From: Kitasatospora mediocidica KCTC 9733
GTDB taxonomy: Bacteria > Actinomycetota > Actinomycetes > Streptomycetales > Streptomycetaceae
Direction: 5' to 3'
Assembly (NCBI RefSeq): GCF_000744225.1
Contig: NZ_JQLN01000007.1
Coordinates: forward strand, 1,302,001 to 1,366,000
Length of the DNA stretch: 64,000 nucleotides
Both the position numbers and the translations under genes were made by a program. Under the pieces are notes generated by a model that did not search any database, was not told where the DNA came from, and was given only the letters and a program-made list of their open reading frames with translations. Below are positions 50,735 to 59,101 of the stretch, piece by piece (the stretch's first letter is position 1; every line of letters begins with the position of its first letter).

Positions 50735-52003
50735 TCAGTCCATCCGCTCGTCGACGAGCCGGACCAGCTTGCCGGTCCGCGGGTTGATCGCCAGCGCGCC
50801 CGGGCCCACCCACTCCACCGCCAGCGGGTGGATCAGGCCCCGGTCGGCGTGGTCGGCGAACATCGGGCGGGTCTGCGCGAGCCGTGCGGCCAGCGCGTCC
50901 GCCAGGGCGGCCTTCGCCTGCCCGGCGTCCTCGGCCGGCCCGGCCAGCCGCAGCACCAGCTCGTCGCGCTCCTCGCGGTGGCGCAGCACCACCTGCACCT
51001 CCGCGACCAGGCCGGCCTCGTCGGTGCTCTCCACCAGCGCGCGCAGGTCCTCCAGGTACACGGTCACCGGACCGACCCGGGCGCCCTCCTCGGAGCGTCC
51101 GAGCAACCGGAACCGGCGCTGCGGGAAGTCCACCCACTCGGCCAGGTCGCCCACGGGGTAGCGGATCACCGGCATCAGCCGGCGCGCCAGGTCGGTGGCG
51201 ACCACCCGGCCGGGCCGGCCGGCCTCCTCGATCGGCTCGCCGGTCTCGGGGTCCAGCAGCTCAATCACCTTGTCGGGGGTGAAGACCTGGTGGATCCGGG
51301 TGTCGCTCTCGCCTGCCACCGGACCCGCCAGGATGCCGGCGTCGACGCTCGCGTAGCCGATCGAGCGGACCTCGGCGCCCGGGAACGCCGTGGCCAGCAG
51401 CTCCAGTTGGTCACCGTAGAAGGCCTCGCCGCTGAACAGGACGAGCCGGATGTGCGCCAGGGTGCCGACGGTGTCGATGACCTCCCTGGCCAGCCGGCAG
51501 AGCGAGGTGGGCGGGGCGGCCAGCACGGTGGCGGTGAAGTCGCGCAGCGTGCCGATCACGTAGTCCAGCGGGGCCGCGCCGCCGATCGGCAACTGGACTG
51601 CGGCGACCGGGGCTTCCTGGAGCAGGTTGAGGGTGAAGACGAAGCTGGAGTACAGCTCCCCCGCGTAGAACAGGTTGGCCACCCGGTCACCGTCGCGCAG
51701 CCCGGCGGCCGGCAGTCCGTCGCCGAACCGGCGGCTCATCTCCCGCCATTCGTCCCGGGTGTACATCGAGACGCGCGGTTTACCGGTGGTCCCGCCGGTT
51801 TTGAAGACGATCCCGTCACCGTGCGGCCCGGTCAGCAGCCGGCTCTCCTCGATCCCGTGGGCGCCCCAGTAGGCGGCGTGGTCGATCAGCGGAAGGGCGG
51901 TCAGCTCTGTCGTGCCCTCGGGCAGACCGGCGTAGAGCTCGCGGTAGAACGGCGAGTGCGTTCGGACGTAACGCACCAGATCGGCGATCGAACGGTCATT
52001 CAT
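50735..52003 (-). CDS. PaaK-like adenylate-forming ligase
   Basis: 422 residues, phenylacetate-CoA ligase family. 'IVFKTGGTTGKPRVSMYTRDEW' is the AMP-binding loop, 'SIGYASVDAGILAGP' and 'RYPVGDLAEWVDFPQRRFRLLGRSEEGARVGPVTVYLEDL' are the A5- and A7/A8-like blocks, and the C-terminal K of 'NPRTGKLVRL' fits the catalytic lysine. It activates an aryl or fatty acid as adenylate, perhaps transferring it to CoA or a carrier. It is convergent with the LuxC/LuxE operon and divergent from the SARP gene. Start at 52003 chosen by GGAAG; a GTG at 52021 is possible. Confidence 0.9.
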   Translation of the reverse strand: MNDRSIADLVRYVRTHSPFYRELYAGLPEGTTELTALPLIDHAAYWGAHGIEESRLLTGPHGDGIVFKTGGTTGKPRVSMYTRDEWREMSRRFGDGLPAAGLRDGDRVANLFYAGELYSSFVFTLNLLQEAPVAAVQLPIGGAAPLDYVIGTLRDFTATVLAAPPTSLCRLAREVIDTVGTLAHIRLVLFSGEAFYGDQLELLATAFPGAEVRSIGYASVDAGILAGPVAGESDTRIHQVFTPDKVIELLDPETGEPIEEAGRPGRVVATDLARRLMPVIRYPVGDLAEWVDFPQRRFRLLGRSEEGARVGPVTVYLEDLRALVESTDEAGLVAEVQVVLRHREERDELVLRLAGPAEDAGQAKAALADALAARLAQTRPMFADHADRGLIHPLAVEWVGPGALAINPRTGKLVRLVDERMD

Positions 52004-52379
52004 GGCTTCCAACTTCCCCACGCGGCAAAGAGATCATCTTATCTTCACCCGCCCTGGAGGGTGCGCGCGGCAGAGCGCGCGCGGCGGACGGCGCGGGATC
52101 CGCCACGACCGTGCGACCGTCGGCCGAAACCCGTCGCGGAACTCTGCCCGCCTACTACTTGACCTGGCGATAGTTCAGCCGTGCCCGGAATGTCGGGTCG
52201 ACCTATCCGAGAATAGGTTTGGCATGTGACTATCACGTGGTGCCCGCTGTCACGTGGCCGCTCTTCGGGGCAAAGTCACACAGAGCAGCGCATCAGGGTC
52301 GTACCACAACACGTCCTGCCGGCCTCACCACGGTTCAACCGGGCCCGGAAGGACGACAAGAGGGGAAGGCAGGGCCGCA
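52004..52379. promoter_or_regulatory. Divergent control region, PaaK-like gene / SARP regulator
   Basis: 376 bp without convincing ORFs. ACCTAT / ATAGGT form a perfect 6-bp-arm inverted repeat at 52201-52218. TCACGTGG occurs twice in direct orientation 17 bp apart (52233-52240 and 52250-52257). Direct repeats at 1.5-2 helical turns are typical of SARP or TetR-class binding regions. TTGACC near 52158 could be a rightward -35. Confidence 0.5.
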
Positions 52380-55300
52380 ATGCCGCAGGACATCCGCTTC
52401 ATGGTGCTCGGACAGATGCGGGCATACCGGGGCGAGGCCCAGCTTGCGGTCGGCTCCCCGCAGCAACAGGCGATGATGGTCACGCTCCTGCTGCGCCGGG
52501 GCAGAGCCGTCTCGGTCCACGAGGTGATCGACGCCGTCTGGGGGCAGCAGTCCCCGGAGACCGCGCTGGCCACCGTCCGTACCTACGCCTGGCGCTGGCG
52601 CAAGGCGCTGGAACAGGACCGGGCCGCGCCGCGGGTGCTGGTGTCGGTGGGCGACGGCTACCGGCTGACGCTGCCCCCGCAGAACCTGGACGCCCACCTG
52701 GCCGAGGACCTGGCGGCCAAGGCCCTGCGGACCGGCGAGGACGTGTCGCCCGAGGAGTCCAGCCGGCTGCTGCTCCAGGCGCTGGACCTCTGGCGGGGCG
52801 AACCGCTGGCGAACATCCCCGGCCCGTTCGCCGAACAACAGCGCTCCCGGCTGCGCGAGTTGCGCCTCGCCCTGCTGGAGGAGCGCTACGAACTGGACCT
52901 GCGGCTGGGCCGCCACGCGCTGGCGATACCGGACCTGAACGCCTTCACCGCCGAGCACCCGCTGCGCGAACGGCCCTACGGCCTGCTGATGCGCGCGCTC
53001 TACACGGCCGGCCGGCAGGCCGACTCGCTCGGCGTCTTCGCCCGGCTGCGCCAGCTGCTGGCCGACGAGTTGGGCGTCGACCCCGGCCCGGAGCTGCGGG
53101 CGCTGCACCAGCAGATCCTGTCCAGCGATCCGGCGCTGACCGCGGCGATCCGCCCGTCCACCGTCCTGCGCGCACCCGAGCGCCCCACCGCCGAGGCGGC
53201 CGAGCAGGCCTGGGACGGCGACCAGGGCGGCGATCCCGAGGACCCGGCCGGCCGGTTGGCCCGGGAGTTCGGCGCGACCCTGACACCGGCCCAACTTCCC
53301 ATGGACACCGCCGACTTCTCCGGTCGTACGGACGCACTGGCAGAGCTGTCGCAGGCCCTCACCCGGACCGGGAACGGCTCGCTGCCGGTCGCCGCGGTGG
53401 CCGGCATGGGCGGCGTCGGCAAGACCGCGCTCGCGCTGCGGGTCGCCCACCGGGTCAAGGCCGACTTCCCCGACGGGCAGATCTACGCCGACCTGCGCGG
53501 CAGCGAGCAGGAGCCGACCGACCCCGGCCTGGTGCTCACCAGCTTCCTCACCGCGCTCGGCCTGACCGCCGAGCGCATCCCGGAGAGCCTGGAGGACCGC
53601 TCGCGGCTCTACCGCTCGATGCTGGACAGCCGGCGGGTACTGGTGCTGCTGGACAGCGCCCGGGACGCCGCCCAGGTCCGCCCGCTGCTGCCCGGCTCGG
53701 CCAGCTGCGCGGTCCTGATCACCAGCCGCTCGCGGCTCTTCGGCCTGCCCACGGCCGTCCAGGTCGACCTGGACGTCTTCGACCCGGACGAGGCGCTCAC
53801 CCTGCTCGGCCGGATCGCCGGCCCCGACCGGGCCGCCGCCGACCCGGCCGCCGCGCTCGACCTGGTCACCAGCTGCGGCCGGCTCCCGCTCGCCGTGCGG
53901 ATCGTGGCCACCCGGCTGGCCACCCGCCCGTCCTGGACCGTCCAGACGCTCAGCGACCGGCTCGCCGACGAGCGCCGCCGGCTGGCCGAGCTGCGGATCG
54001 GCGACCTGGCCGTCGACGCGGTCTTCGAACTCGGCTACCAGCAGCTGACGCCCGACCAGGCCAGCGCGTTCCGGCTGATCGCGGCGGTCGGCGGCCCGGA
54101 CACCGGCGTGCCCGCCGCGGCCGCCGTGCTCGGCATGGACGAGAGCGACGCGGAGGACCTGCTGGAGTCCCTGGTGGACGCCGCGATGCTGGAGTCCTCG
54201 CTCCCCGGCCGCTACCGCTACCACGACCTGCTGCGCGCCTTCGCCCGGCAGCGGGCGGGCGAGGTCGGCCGACGGGAGAGCCTGGAGGCGCTGGAACGGC
54301 TGCTGGACTTCCTGCTCGCCACCGCCGCCGGGGCCTTCCAACAGGTGATCCCCGGCGACCCGGTGGGCAACGCGCTCGGCCCCAAGCGGACGGCCGGACT
54401 GCCGCTGCGCGACCTGCGGACGGCCCGCAGCTGGGTCGCGATCGAACTCGAAGGCGCGCTGGCCGTCGTGCTGATGGCGGCGCAGACGGCCCAGGCGGGC
54501 GATCCGGCCGCCGCCGGACGGCTGCGCAAGGCGGCCGACCTGCTGATCGCGCTCAGCCCGTTCGCCCAGCAGGTCCGCTACGAGCAGCTGGTCCCCGTCG
54601 CACAGGCGACGGCGGAGGCGGCCGAGGCCGTCGGCGACCACCGCTCGGTCGGCCGGGCCCGGTTCATCTGCGGCACCGTGGCGCTGCAGAGCACCCGGCT
54701 GGCGGACGCCGAGACGCAGGCCCGGATGGCGGCCGACGCCGCGCGCACGGTGGGCGACCTGGTGATCCTGCGCCAGGCGCTGAACGACCTCGGGCTGGTG
54801 TCGCAGTTCCAGCGCCGCTACCAGGACGCGCTGCGCCACTACGCCGAGTCCGTCACGCTGGCCCGTGAAATCGGCCACCGGTCAGGCGAGTTGGTGACGC
54901 TGGTGAACGCGTCGCTGGCCCGGGTGCGGTGCGGGCGGGCCGCCGAGGCGGTCCCCGAGTGCGAGGCGCTGCTGCCCACCCTGCAGGCCATGGGCGACAC
55001 CCGGGGGGTCGCCTACACCCTGTACGTACTGGGCCTGGCCGAACACGAACTGGGCCACCACGACAAGGCCGTGGCCCGCTACACGCAGTGCCTGGAGCTC
55101 TGCGACGCGGCGGGCATCCGCGACCGGGCCGCGCACGCCTGGTACCGCCTCGCGGAGACCCTGCGGGTCACCGGCCGGGCCACCGAGGCGGTGGACTACG
55201 CCGAACTGTCGCTGGTCCGCTGCGAGGAGATCGGCGCCGAACGCGACCAGGCGCACGCACTGGTCGTGCTGGGCCGCGCGCTGGCCGACCTCGGCCGCGT

Positions 55301-55448
55301 CGAGGCGGCGCAGCTGCGGCTGCGCCAGGCGCACGCCGTCTTCGCCCGGCTCGGCCTGCCCGACGCGGCCGACGTGGCACTGCTGCTGGACGGGCTGGCG
55401 CCGGCGGACGTCGCCGGGCCCTCCGCGGAGCGGATCGGCAGCCGCTGA
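52380..55448 (+). CDS. AfsR-type SARP transcriptional regulator (wHTH-BTAD-NB-ARC-TPR)
   Basis: 1022 residues. OmpR-like winged helix at about 5-97 ('FMVLGQMRAYRGEAQLAVGSPQQQAMMVTLLLRRGRAVS...VRTYAWRWRKAL'), bacterial transcriptional activation domain at about 100-245, NB-ARC ATPase at about 315-600 with P-loop GMGGVGKTA (342-350) and 'VLVLLDSARDAAQVRPLLPG', and TPR repeats from about 700 to 1000. Large SARPs activate secondary-metabolite clusters by binding direct repeats. It is the natural candidate regulator of the adjacent lux-like genes, and the double TCACGTGG repeat lies just upstream. Confidence 0.95.
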   Translation: MPQDIRFMVLGQMRAYRGEAQLAVGSPQQQAMMVTLLLRRGRAVSVHEVIDAVWGQQSPETALATVRTYAWRWRKALEQDRAAPRVLVSVGDGYRLTLPPQNLDAHLAEDLAAKALRTGEDVSPEESSRLLLQALDLWRGEPLANIPGPFAEQQRSRLRELRLALLEERYELDLRLGRHALAIPDLNAFTAEHPLRERPYGLLMRALYTAGRQADSLGVFARLRQLLADELGVDPGPELRALHQQILSSDPALTAAIRPSTVLRAPERPTAEAAEQAWDGDQGGDPEDPAGRLAREFGATLTPAQLPMDTADFSGRTDALAELSQALTRTGNGSLPVAAVAGMGGVGKTALALRVAHRVKADFPDGQIYADLRGSEQEPTDPGLVLTSFLTALGLTAERIPESLEDRSRLYRSMLDSRRVLVLLDSARDAAQVRPLLPGSASCAVLITSRSRLFGLPTAVQVDLDVFDPDEALTLLGRIAGPDRAAADPAAALDLVTSCGRLPLAVRIVATRLATRPSWTVQTLSDRLADERRRLAELRIGDLAVDAVFELGYQQLTPDQASAFRLIAAVGGPDTGVPAAAAVLGMDESDAEDLLESLVDAAMLESSLPGRYRYHDLLRAFARQRAGEVGRRESLEALERLLDFLLATAAGAFQQVIPGDPVGNALGPKRTAGLPLRDLRTARSWVAIELEGALAVVLMAAQTAQAGDPAAAGRLRKAADLLIALSPFAQQVRYEQLVPVAQATAEAAEAVGDHRSVGRARFICGTVALQSTRLADAETQARMAADAARTVGDLVILRQALNDLGLVSQFQRRYQDALRHYAESVTLAREIGHRSGELVTLVNASLARVRCGRAAEAVPECEALLPTLQAMGDTRGVAYTLYVLGLAEHELGHHDKAVARYTQCLELCDAAGIRDRAAHAWYRLAETLRVTGRATEAVDYAELSLVRCEEIGAERDQAHALVVLGRALADLGRVEAAQLRLRQAHAVFARLGLPDAADVALLLDGLAPADVAGPSAERIGSR

Positions 55449-55471
55449 ACAGGGCGCATCCGGGGCTCGGT

Positions 55472-55696
55472 TCAGCTCTTCGGCAGGACGGAGGAGCCGG
55501 TGCTGTTCCAGTCCTGCACGTCGTCGCCGGGGCCGCCCGCGGCGGCGGCGCTGACGACGGCCGCCGCGCGGTGGTCCGACGCACCGTCGGCCGGCCGCGC
55601 GAGCCCCGGGGCGGCGCTCAGCAGGACCGCTGCCGCACCGGCGACCGCCAGGGCCCGCACCAGCCTGGAGTTCATGCACGTCGTCTCTCGGTACAT
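55472..55696 (-). CDS. Small secreted protein
   Basis: 74 residues from an ATG after GAGGGGAAG; a second ATG at 55675 would also leave a full signal peptide. Positive N-terminus, hydrophobic core ALAVAGAAAVLLSAAPGLA and likely cleavage after it leave about 40 residues, mostly Ala/Gly/Asp with a polar end (DVQDWNSTGSSVLPKS). No Cys. It is convergent with the SARP gene. Function unknown. Confidence 0.7.
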   Translation of the reverse strand: MYRETTCMNSRLVRALAVAGAAAVLLSAAPGLARPADGASDHRAAAVVSAAAAGGPGDDVQDWNSTGSSVLPKS

Positions 55697-55830
55697 CGTG
55701 GCTTCCCCTCTGTCCCTGCTCGGTCACTCGATCTGGGGAGACGCTGACAGCCTGCGATATACGACGGATCTATGCGCCGCTCCGCAGGCCTGCGGAGCGG
55801 CGCCGGGCCGGCGCCGGGCCGGCCGCCCGG

Positions 55831-56253
55831 TCAGCGCTTGGGGGCGATGAGCCGTGCCCCGGACCAGTTCGCCGCCACACTCACGGACTTGGTCTGCGAG
55901 AGCCCCGCGGTCTGTGCCGCCTCGCTGATCTCACCGGACTCGACGTACCCGTCGCGCCCGCTCTTCGGCGTCAGGAGCCAGATGACCCCGCCGTCCTCCA
56001 ACAGCCCGATGGCGTCCACGAGGGCATCGGTGAGGTCCCCGTCCTCGTCCCGGAACCAGAGCACGACGGCGTCGGCGACGTCGTCGTACTCCTCGTCCAC
56101 CAGATCCTGACCGGTGATCTCCTCGATGGCCTCGCGGAGCTCATGGTCGACGTCGTCGTCGTAGCCGATCTCCTGGACGACCTGGCCGGGCTGAAACCCC
56201 AGCCTGGCAGCCGGGTTGGTGCGCTCCTCGGCGGGGTCGGCGGTAGCCGTCAT
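55831..56253 (-). CDS. DUF3052-family protein
   Basis: 140 residues: 'PAARLGFQPGQVVQEIGYDDDVDHELREAIEEITGQDLVDEEYDDVADAVVLWFRDEDGDLTDALVDAIGLLEDGGVIWLLTPKSGRDGYVESGEISEAAQTAGL'-type sequence across its whole length is the conserved actinobacterial DUF3052, a small acidic cytoplasmic protein of unknown role. The ATG at 56253 has GAGGAG at 6 nt; the ATG at 56259 abuts the same site. Monocistronic. Confidence 0.9.
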   Translation of the reverse strand: MTATADPAEERTNPAARLGFQPGQVVQEIGYDDDVDHELREAIEEITGQDLVDEEYDDVADAVVLWFRDEDGDLTDALVDAIGLLEDGGVIWLLTPKSGRDGYVESGEISEAAQTAGLSQTKSVSVAANWSGARLIAPKR

Positions 56254-56414
56254 CACCATCTCCTCATGTCACGTGGTGGAATTCCGACCAACGATCTCGG
56301 ACCCGCGCCCCGCAACTCAGCAGGCGCCAGCCGCCTCACCCGATCGAGTGAGGCTCCCCGATACCTCCCACCGGGGCGACCGCCACGTGATAGCTCCCGC
56401 TCTCGGGTCCCGCG

Positions 56415-57610
56415 TCAGACCTGCCAGACGGCCGGGGGCAGGTAGGTCGGCCCGTGCAGATCGGCCAACCGCTCCTCGACACCGGCCGCGCTCTGTTCGC
56501 GGTCGATCGCCCGCAGCACCGCCGCCAGCCGCGCGCCCAACTCGGCCAACTGCGGCTCGTCGTCGTCCAACTGCCGCCAGCAGTGCAGGCCGTTGCGCAC
56601 GGCGAGGCGCACGGCCTGATCACCGGGGTGGCCCCAGCCCAACCGGTGCTGAGCGGTCGCGATCCACCGCTCGGCGGCCCGTACGGTCGCACCGGCCGCC
56701 GCGGCCGCGGTGGCCTGCACCTCCAGGACGTCGCCCATCAGCGCGGACTCCCGCCCCGCGGAGCGGAGCACCACGCGCTCCCACTGAGCGGCGAGCTCCG
56801 CGGCCGCGTGGTGGTGCCCCGCGCGCATCGCCTCCGCGATCGCCGGGCGTGGGTCTCCGGCCTGCTCCGGCGCGGGTGTTGGCGCCTGCACCGGCGCCGG
56901 CGCGGGTGCCTGCGGCCGGGGTCTGGGCACGTCGGCCGGCTCCCGCACCGGCGACGCCAGCAACACAGTGCCCGGCGCGAGACCGGCCTGCCCGGCGGCC
57001 AGCGCGTGCAACTCCGGCAGGTGCACCCGCCCGGCAGGGGCGTTGCGCAGCAGCTCGGTGAGCGCCCTGGTGTACCCGGGCACCTGCCGGGGCCCACGCC
57101 GGACCGGCGGCGCGACCACACCCCACCGGGCCACCTGCTCGGGCAGCAGCAGATCGTCGTCCCGCATCGGCAGGCAGCTCGGATCGACCACCAGGTCCAG
57201 GACCACCGCCGTACTACCCGGCTGACGCCCGGCCAACTCCCGCGCCAGCCACGGCCACGGCAGCGCGGTGTAGCGGATCGTCGTGTCCGTGGTCCCCGCC
57301 AGCGCGAGGTGCAACAGCCGCTGCCGATGATCCCGGCACAACTGCCCGACGACGTACACCAGCAACGGCCCCCGACCGCGGCCGCCGCCCGGATCCGCGC
57401 CAGCACCGCCTGCGGCTCCGCCGGATCGACCAGCTGCACCATGTCCACCGGCCCACTCCACCCCGGCAACAACGCCCGGGTCGGCACCGCGGCGACCGCA
57501 CTCACCCCGTGCTCGGGATCAAGCAGCCGCCGCCGACTCCGCCGAGGCGCCGCAGCCAGCAACAGCACCTGGCCGCGCGCAGCCTCCTGACCCTCCCCGG
57601 CGATCGTCAT
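56415..57610 (-). pseudogene. Conserved protein of unknown function, frameshifted
   Basis: The 5' part begins MTIAGEGQEAARGQVLLL at 57610 and reads through VDMVQLVDPAEPQAVLARI to a run of five C/G bases at 57369-57373. Sense continues only in another frame ('PLLVYVVGQLCRDHRQRLLHLALAGTTDTTIRYTALPWPWLAREL...'), which runs to 56415. Adding one base in the run restores about 398 residues. The middle has a Pro/Ala linker (QAPAPAPVQAPTPAPEQAG) and the end is helical ('HHHAAAELAAQWERVVLRSAGRESALMGDVLEVQATAAAAAGATVRAAERWIATAQ'). I do not recognise a catalytic motif. The break could be real or a homopolymer error. Confidence 0.7.
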
Positions 57611-58208
57611 ACCTGCACCGTAGCGCGCACGCACGGTCCAGCGACGGGGCGGTCGCCCAGCCGCCGTGCGGATCCCTTGATCGGATCAACCATCACCGCC
57701 CGGATCCGGCGCCCCATCACGCAGGACAGCGGCACCACGCCGCCGGGATGACGCCGGCCTGTTCCTCCCGCACCGCGCCCTGTAGTTCACCCACGCCGTC
57801 GGGCACTACCGAGCCTTGCCGTCGAACAGACCCGGCATCGGGCACAGCTCCAGCGGCTCCCGCGGACGGTCGGCCCACTGCCACCGGACATGACGGTTGC
57901 CGCACCGCCATGTGGGGCATCCTCAGTTTCGCCATTCTGACCGGCGCGGCCGTTGTGCTATGCCTTGCGGCATAAAGCTCCGGCGCCGAGAAGTCGCCCG
58001 GTCGACGTCGTGCCCCGTCTGGCCGAACCGCTCCAGCGCCTCTTCCGGCCCCCAGCCGAAGGCGCGTGCCCGGGTCGGGCTGCTGTCCCCGCTGCTTGCC
58101 GAGCCAGACGAGGCGCTCTCCGATCTACGTCGCCATCAGCAGCGGAATCGCGACACCCTTCGGGGCGTTCCCGAAGAGCGGCGCAGCGACATGTCCGGGC
58201 CGCGTTGG
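57611..58208. other. 598-bp region without a convincing gene
   Basis: The perfect palindrome TTGATCGGATCAA (57677-57689) lies 67 bp upstream of the frameshifted gene and could be its operator. A frame at 57748-57975 ends with a hydrophobic stretch starting at an internal ATG (57910: MWGILSFAILTGAAVVLCLAA in two parts), but it has no ribosome-binding site. Nothing else is seen. Confidence 0.5.
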
Positions 58209-58409
58209 TCAGGCCGATTCCCGGATACGGGAGTTGTCCTCCTTCGTCCAACCCTCTGGCTGCTCAGCGACCGTCCGGCAGGCGGCCTGCAGGGCGTCCC
58301 AGGTGGATGCCCACCGACCAGCGGCGTGCGCTTCCGCTGCGGTCTGCGCGTCGAGGCGGTGGCCCTGGAGGTTGACCAGGTCGGCGGGGAACTTGGCGCT
58401 GTCGGGCAC
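58209..58409 (-). CDS. Putative small hypothetical protein
   Basis: 66 residues from a GTG: MPDSAKFPADLVNLQGHR..., then 'WDALQAACRTVAEQPEGWTKEDNSRIRES'. 'FPADLVxLQ' recalls the start of a family of helical Streptomyces hypothetical proteins normally twice this length, so this may be a truncated copy. No clear Shine-Dalgarno. It lies 42 bp downstream of the flavoprotein stop on the same strand. Confidence 0.45.
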   Translation of the reverse strand: MPDSAKFPADLVNLQGHRLDAQTAAEAHAAGRWASTWDALQAACRTVAEQPEGWTKEDNSRIRESA

Positions 58410-58450
58410 GGCCGGATCGTACGGGACAGCACCGATCCCACGTCATAGGG

Positions 58451-58987
58451 TTACGTGTCCCGCACCACCGCGAGAGCGCGTTCCCACGGGAATGCGCCCG
58501 GCTGGCCCTGGCCAGGCGCGTTCGGGATGAACCCGCCGTCCCCAAGCAGCACTCGGACCCCGGCATCCCGCAGCACGTCCACACTGCGGCCGAACTGCGG
58601 ATGGCTGGCGAGTGCCGAGTTCACGCACGGCATCGTGACCAGCGGGATCCGCTTGCCGATCGCCTCGGCCGCAAACCCCACGATGAACGAGCTGGTGAGC
58701 CCCAACGCCCACGAGTTGATCGTGTTGAAGGTGGCCGGGGCCACCAATGCAACTGCGGCTGGCGGCCACGGATCGACCTGCCCGGGCCTACGGTGGCGAT
58801 GCCGCACCGGATGGCCCGTCAGCGACTCCAGGGCGCCCAAGTCGTCGGCCAGCCAGTCAGCTGCCGTCGGCGACAAGCCAAGGCAGACGTCCCAGCCAGC
58901 AGCTTGCGCCTGCTTGATCACCGGCGGCAGTGCCAGCACCGGTGGTGCTGCGGACCCCAGGAGGTACAGAACTCGATCAGTCGGCAT
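58451..58987 (-). CDS. HFCD-type flavoprotein
   Basis: 178 residues. Begins MPTDRVLYLLGSAAPPVL; 'ALVAPATFNTINSWALGL' corresponds to the FMN-contacting P-A-S-x-N-T motif and 'RIPLVTMPCVNSALASHPQFGRSVDVLRDAGVRVL' to the M-P-x-x-N substrate-binding region of homo-oligomeric flavin Cys decarboxylases (Dfp/CoaC, EpiD). In the family, FMN oxidatively decarboxylates a cysteine in pantothenate or peptide substrates. The catalytic His of CoaC is not obvious, so activity is uncertain. Divergent from an XRE regulator, a frequent Streptomyces pairing. Confidence 0.88.
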   Translation of the reverse strand: MPTDRVLYLLGSAAPPVLALPPVIKQAQAAGWDVCLGLSPTAADWLADDLGALESLTGHPVRHRHRRPGQVDPWPPAAVALVAPATFNTINSWALGLTSSFIVGFAAEAIGKRIPLVTMPCVNSALASHPQFGRSVDVLRDAGVRVLLGDGGFIPNAPGQGQPGAFPWERALAVVRDT

Positions 58988-59083
58988 GACCCCATGCAAC
59001 AAGGCGGCGCGCGCGCCGCGCAAGCCACAAGGTTCACGCCACGGCCCTGGTGTGGCCGAGTATCGTCGGCACCCTCGGTTACC

Positions 59084-59097
59084 GAACCTAGGGGTTC
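59084..59097. promoter_or_regulatory. Inverted repeat at the XRE regulator start
   Basis: GAACC-TAGG-GGTTC, ending 4 bp before the ATG of the XRE gene and inside the 114-bp divergent region. It is a plausible autoregulatory operator for both divergent genes. Confidence 0.5.
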
Positions 59098-59101
59098 CGT
59101 T

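Noticed and set aside
55472..55696. RiPP or AfsS-like peptide gene beside the SARP
   Set aside because: It has a normal Sec signal peptide, no core Cys/Ser/Thr pattern, no modifying enzyme nearby and none of the AfsS repeats.
57748..57975. 75-codon ORF ending in a hydrophobic helix
   Set aside because: No Shine-Dalgarno and Thr/Pro/Ala-rich first half; kept only as a note for the intergenic region.
58451..58987. EpiD-type peptide cysteine decarboxylase acting on the DUF397 protein
   Set aside because: The DUF397-like protein has no cysteine, and the catalytic His is not evident in the flavoprotein.
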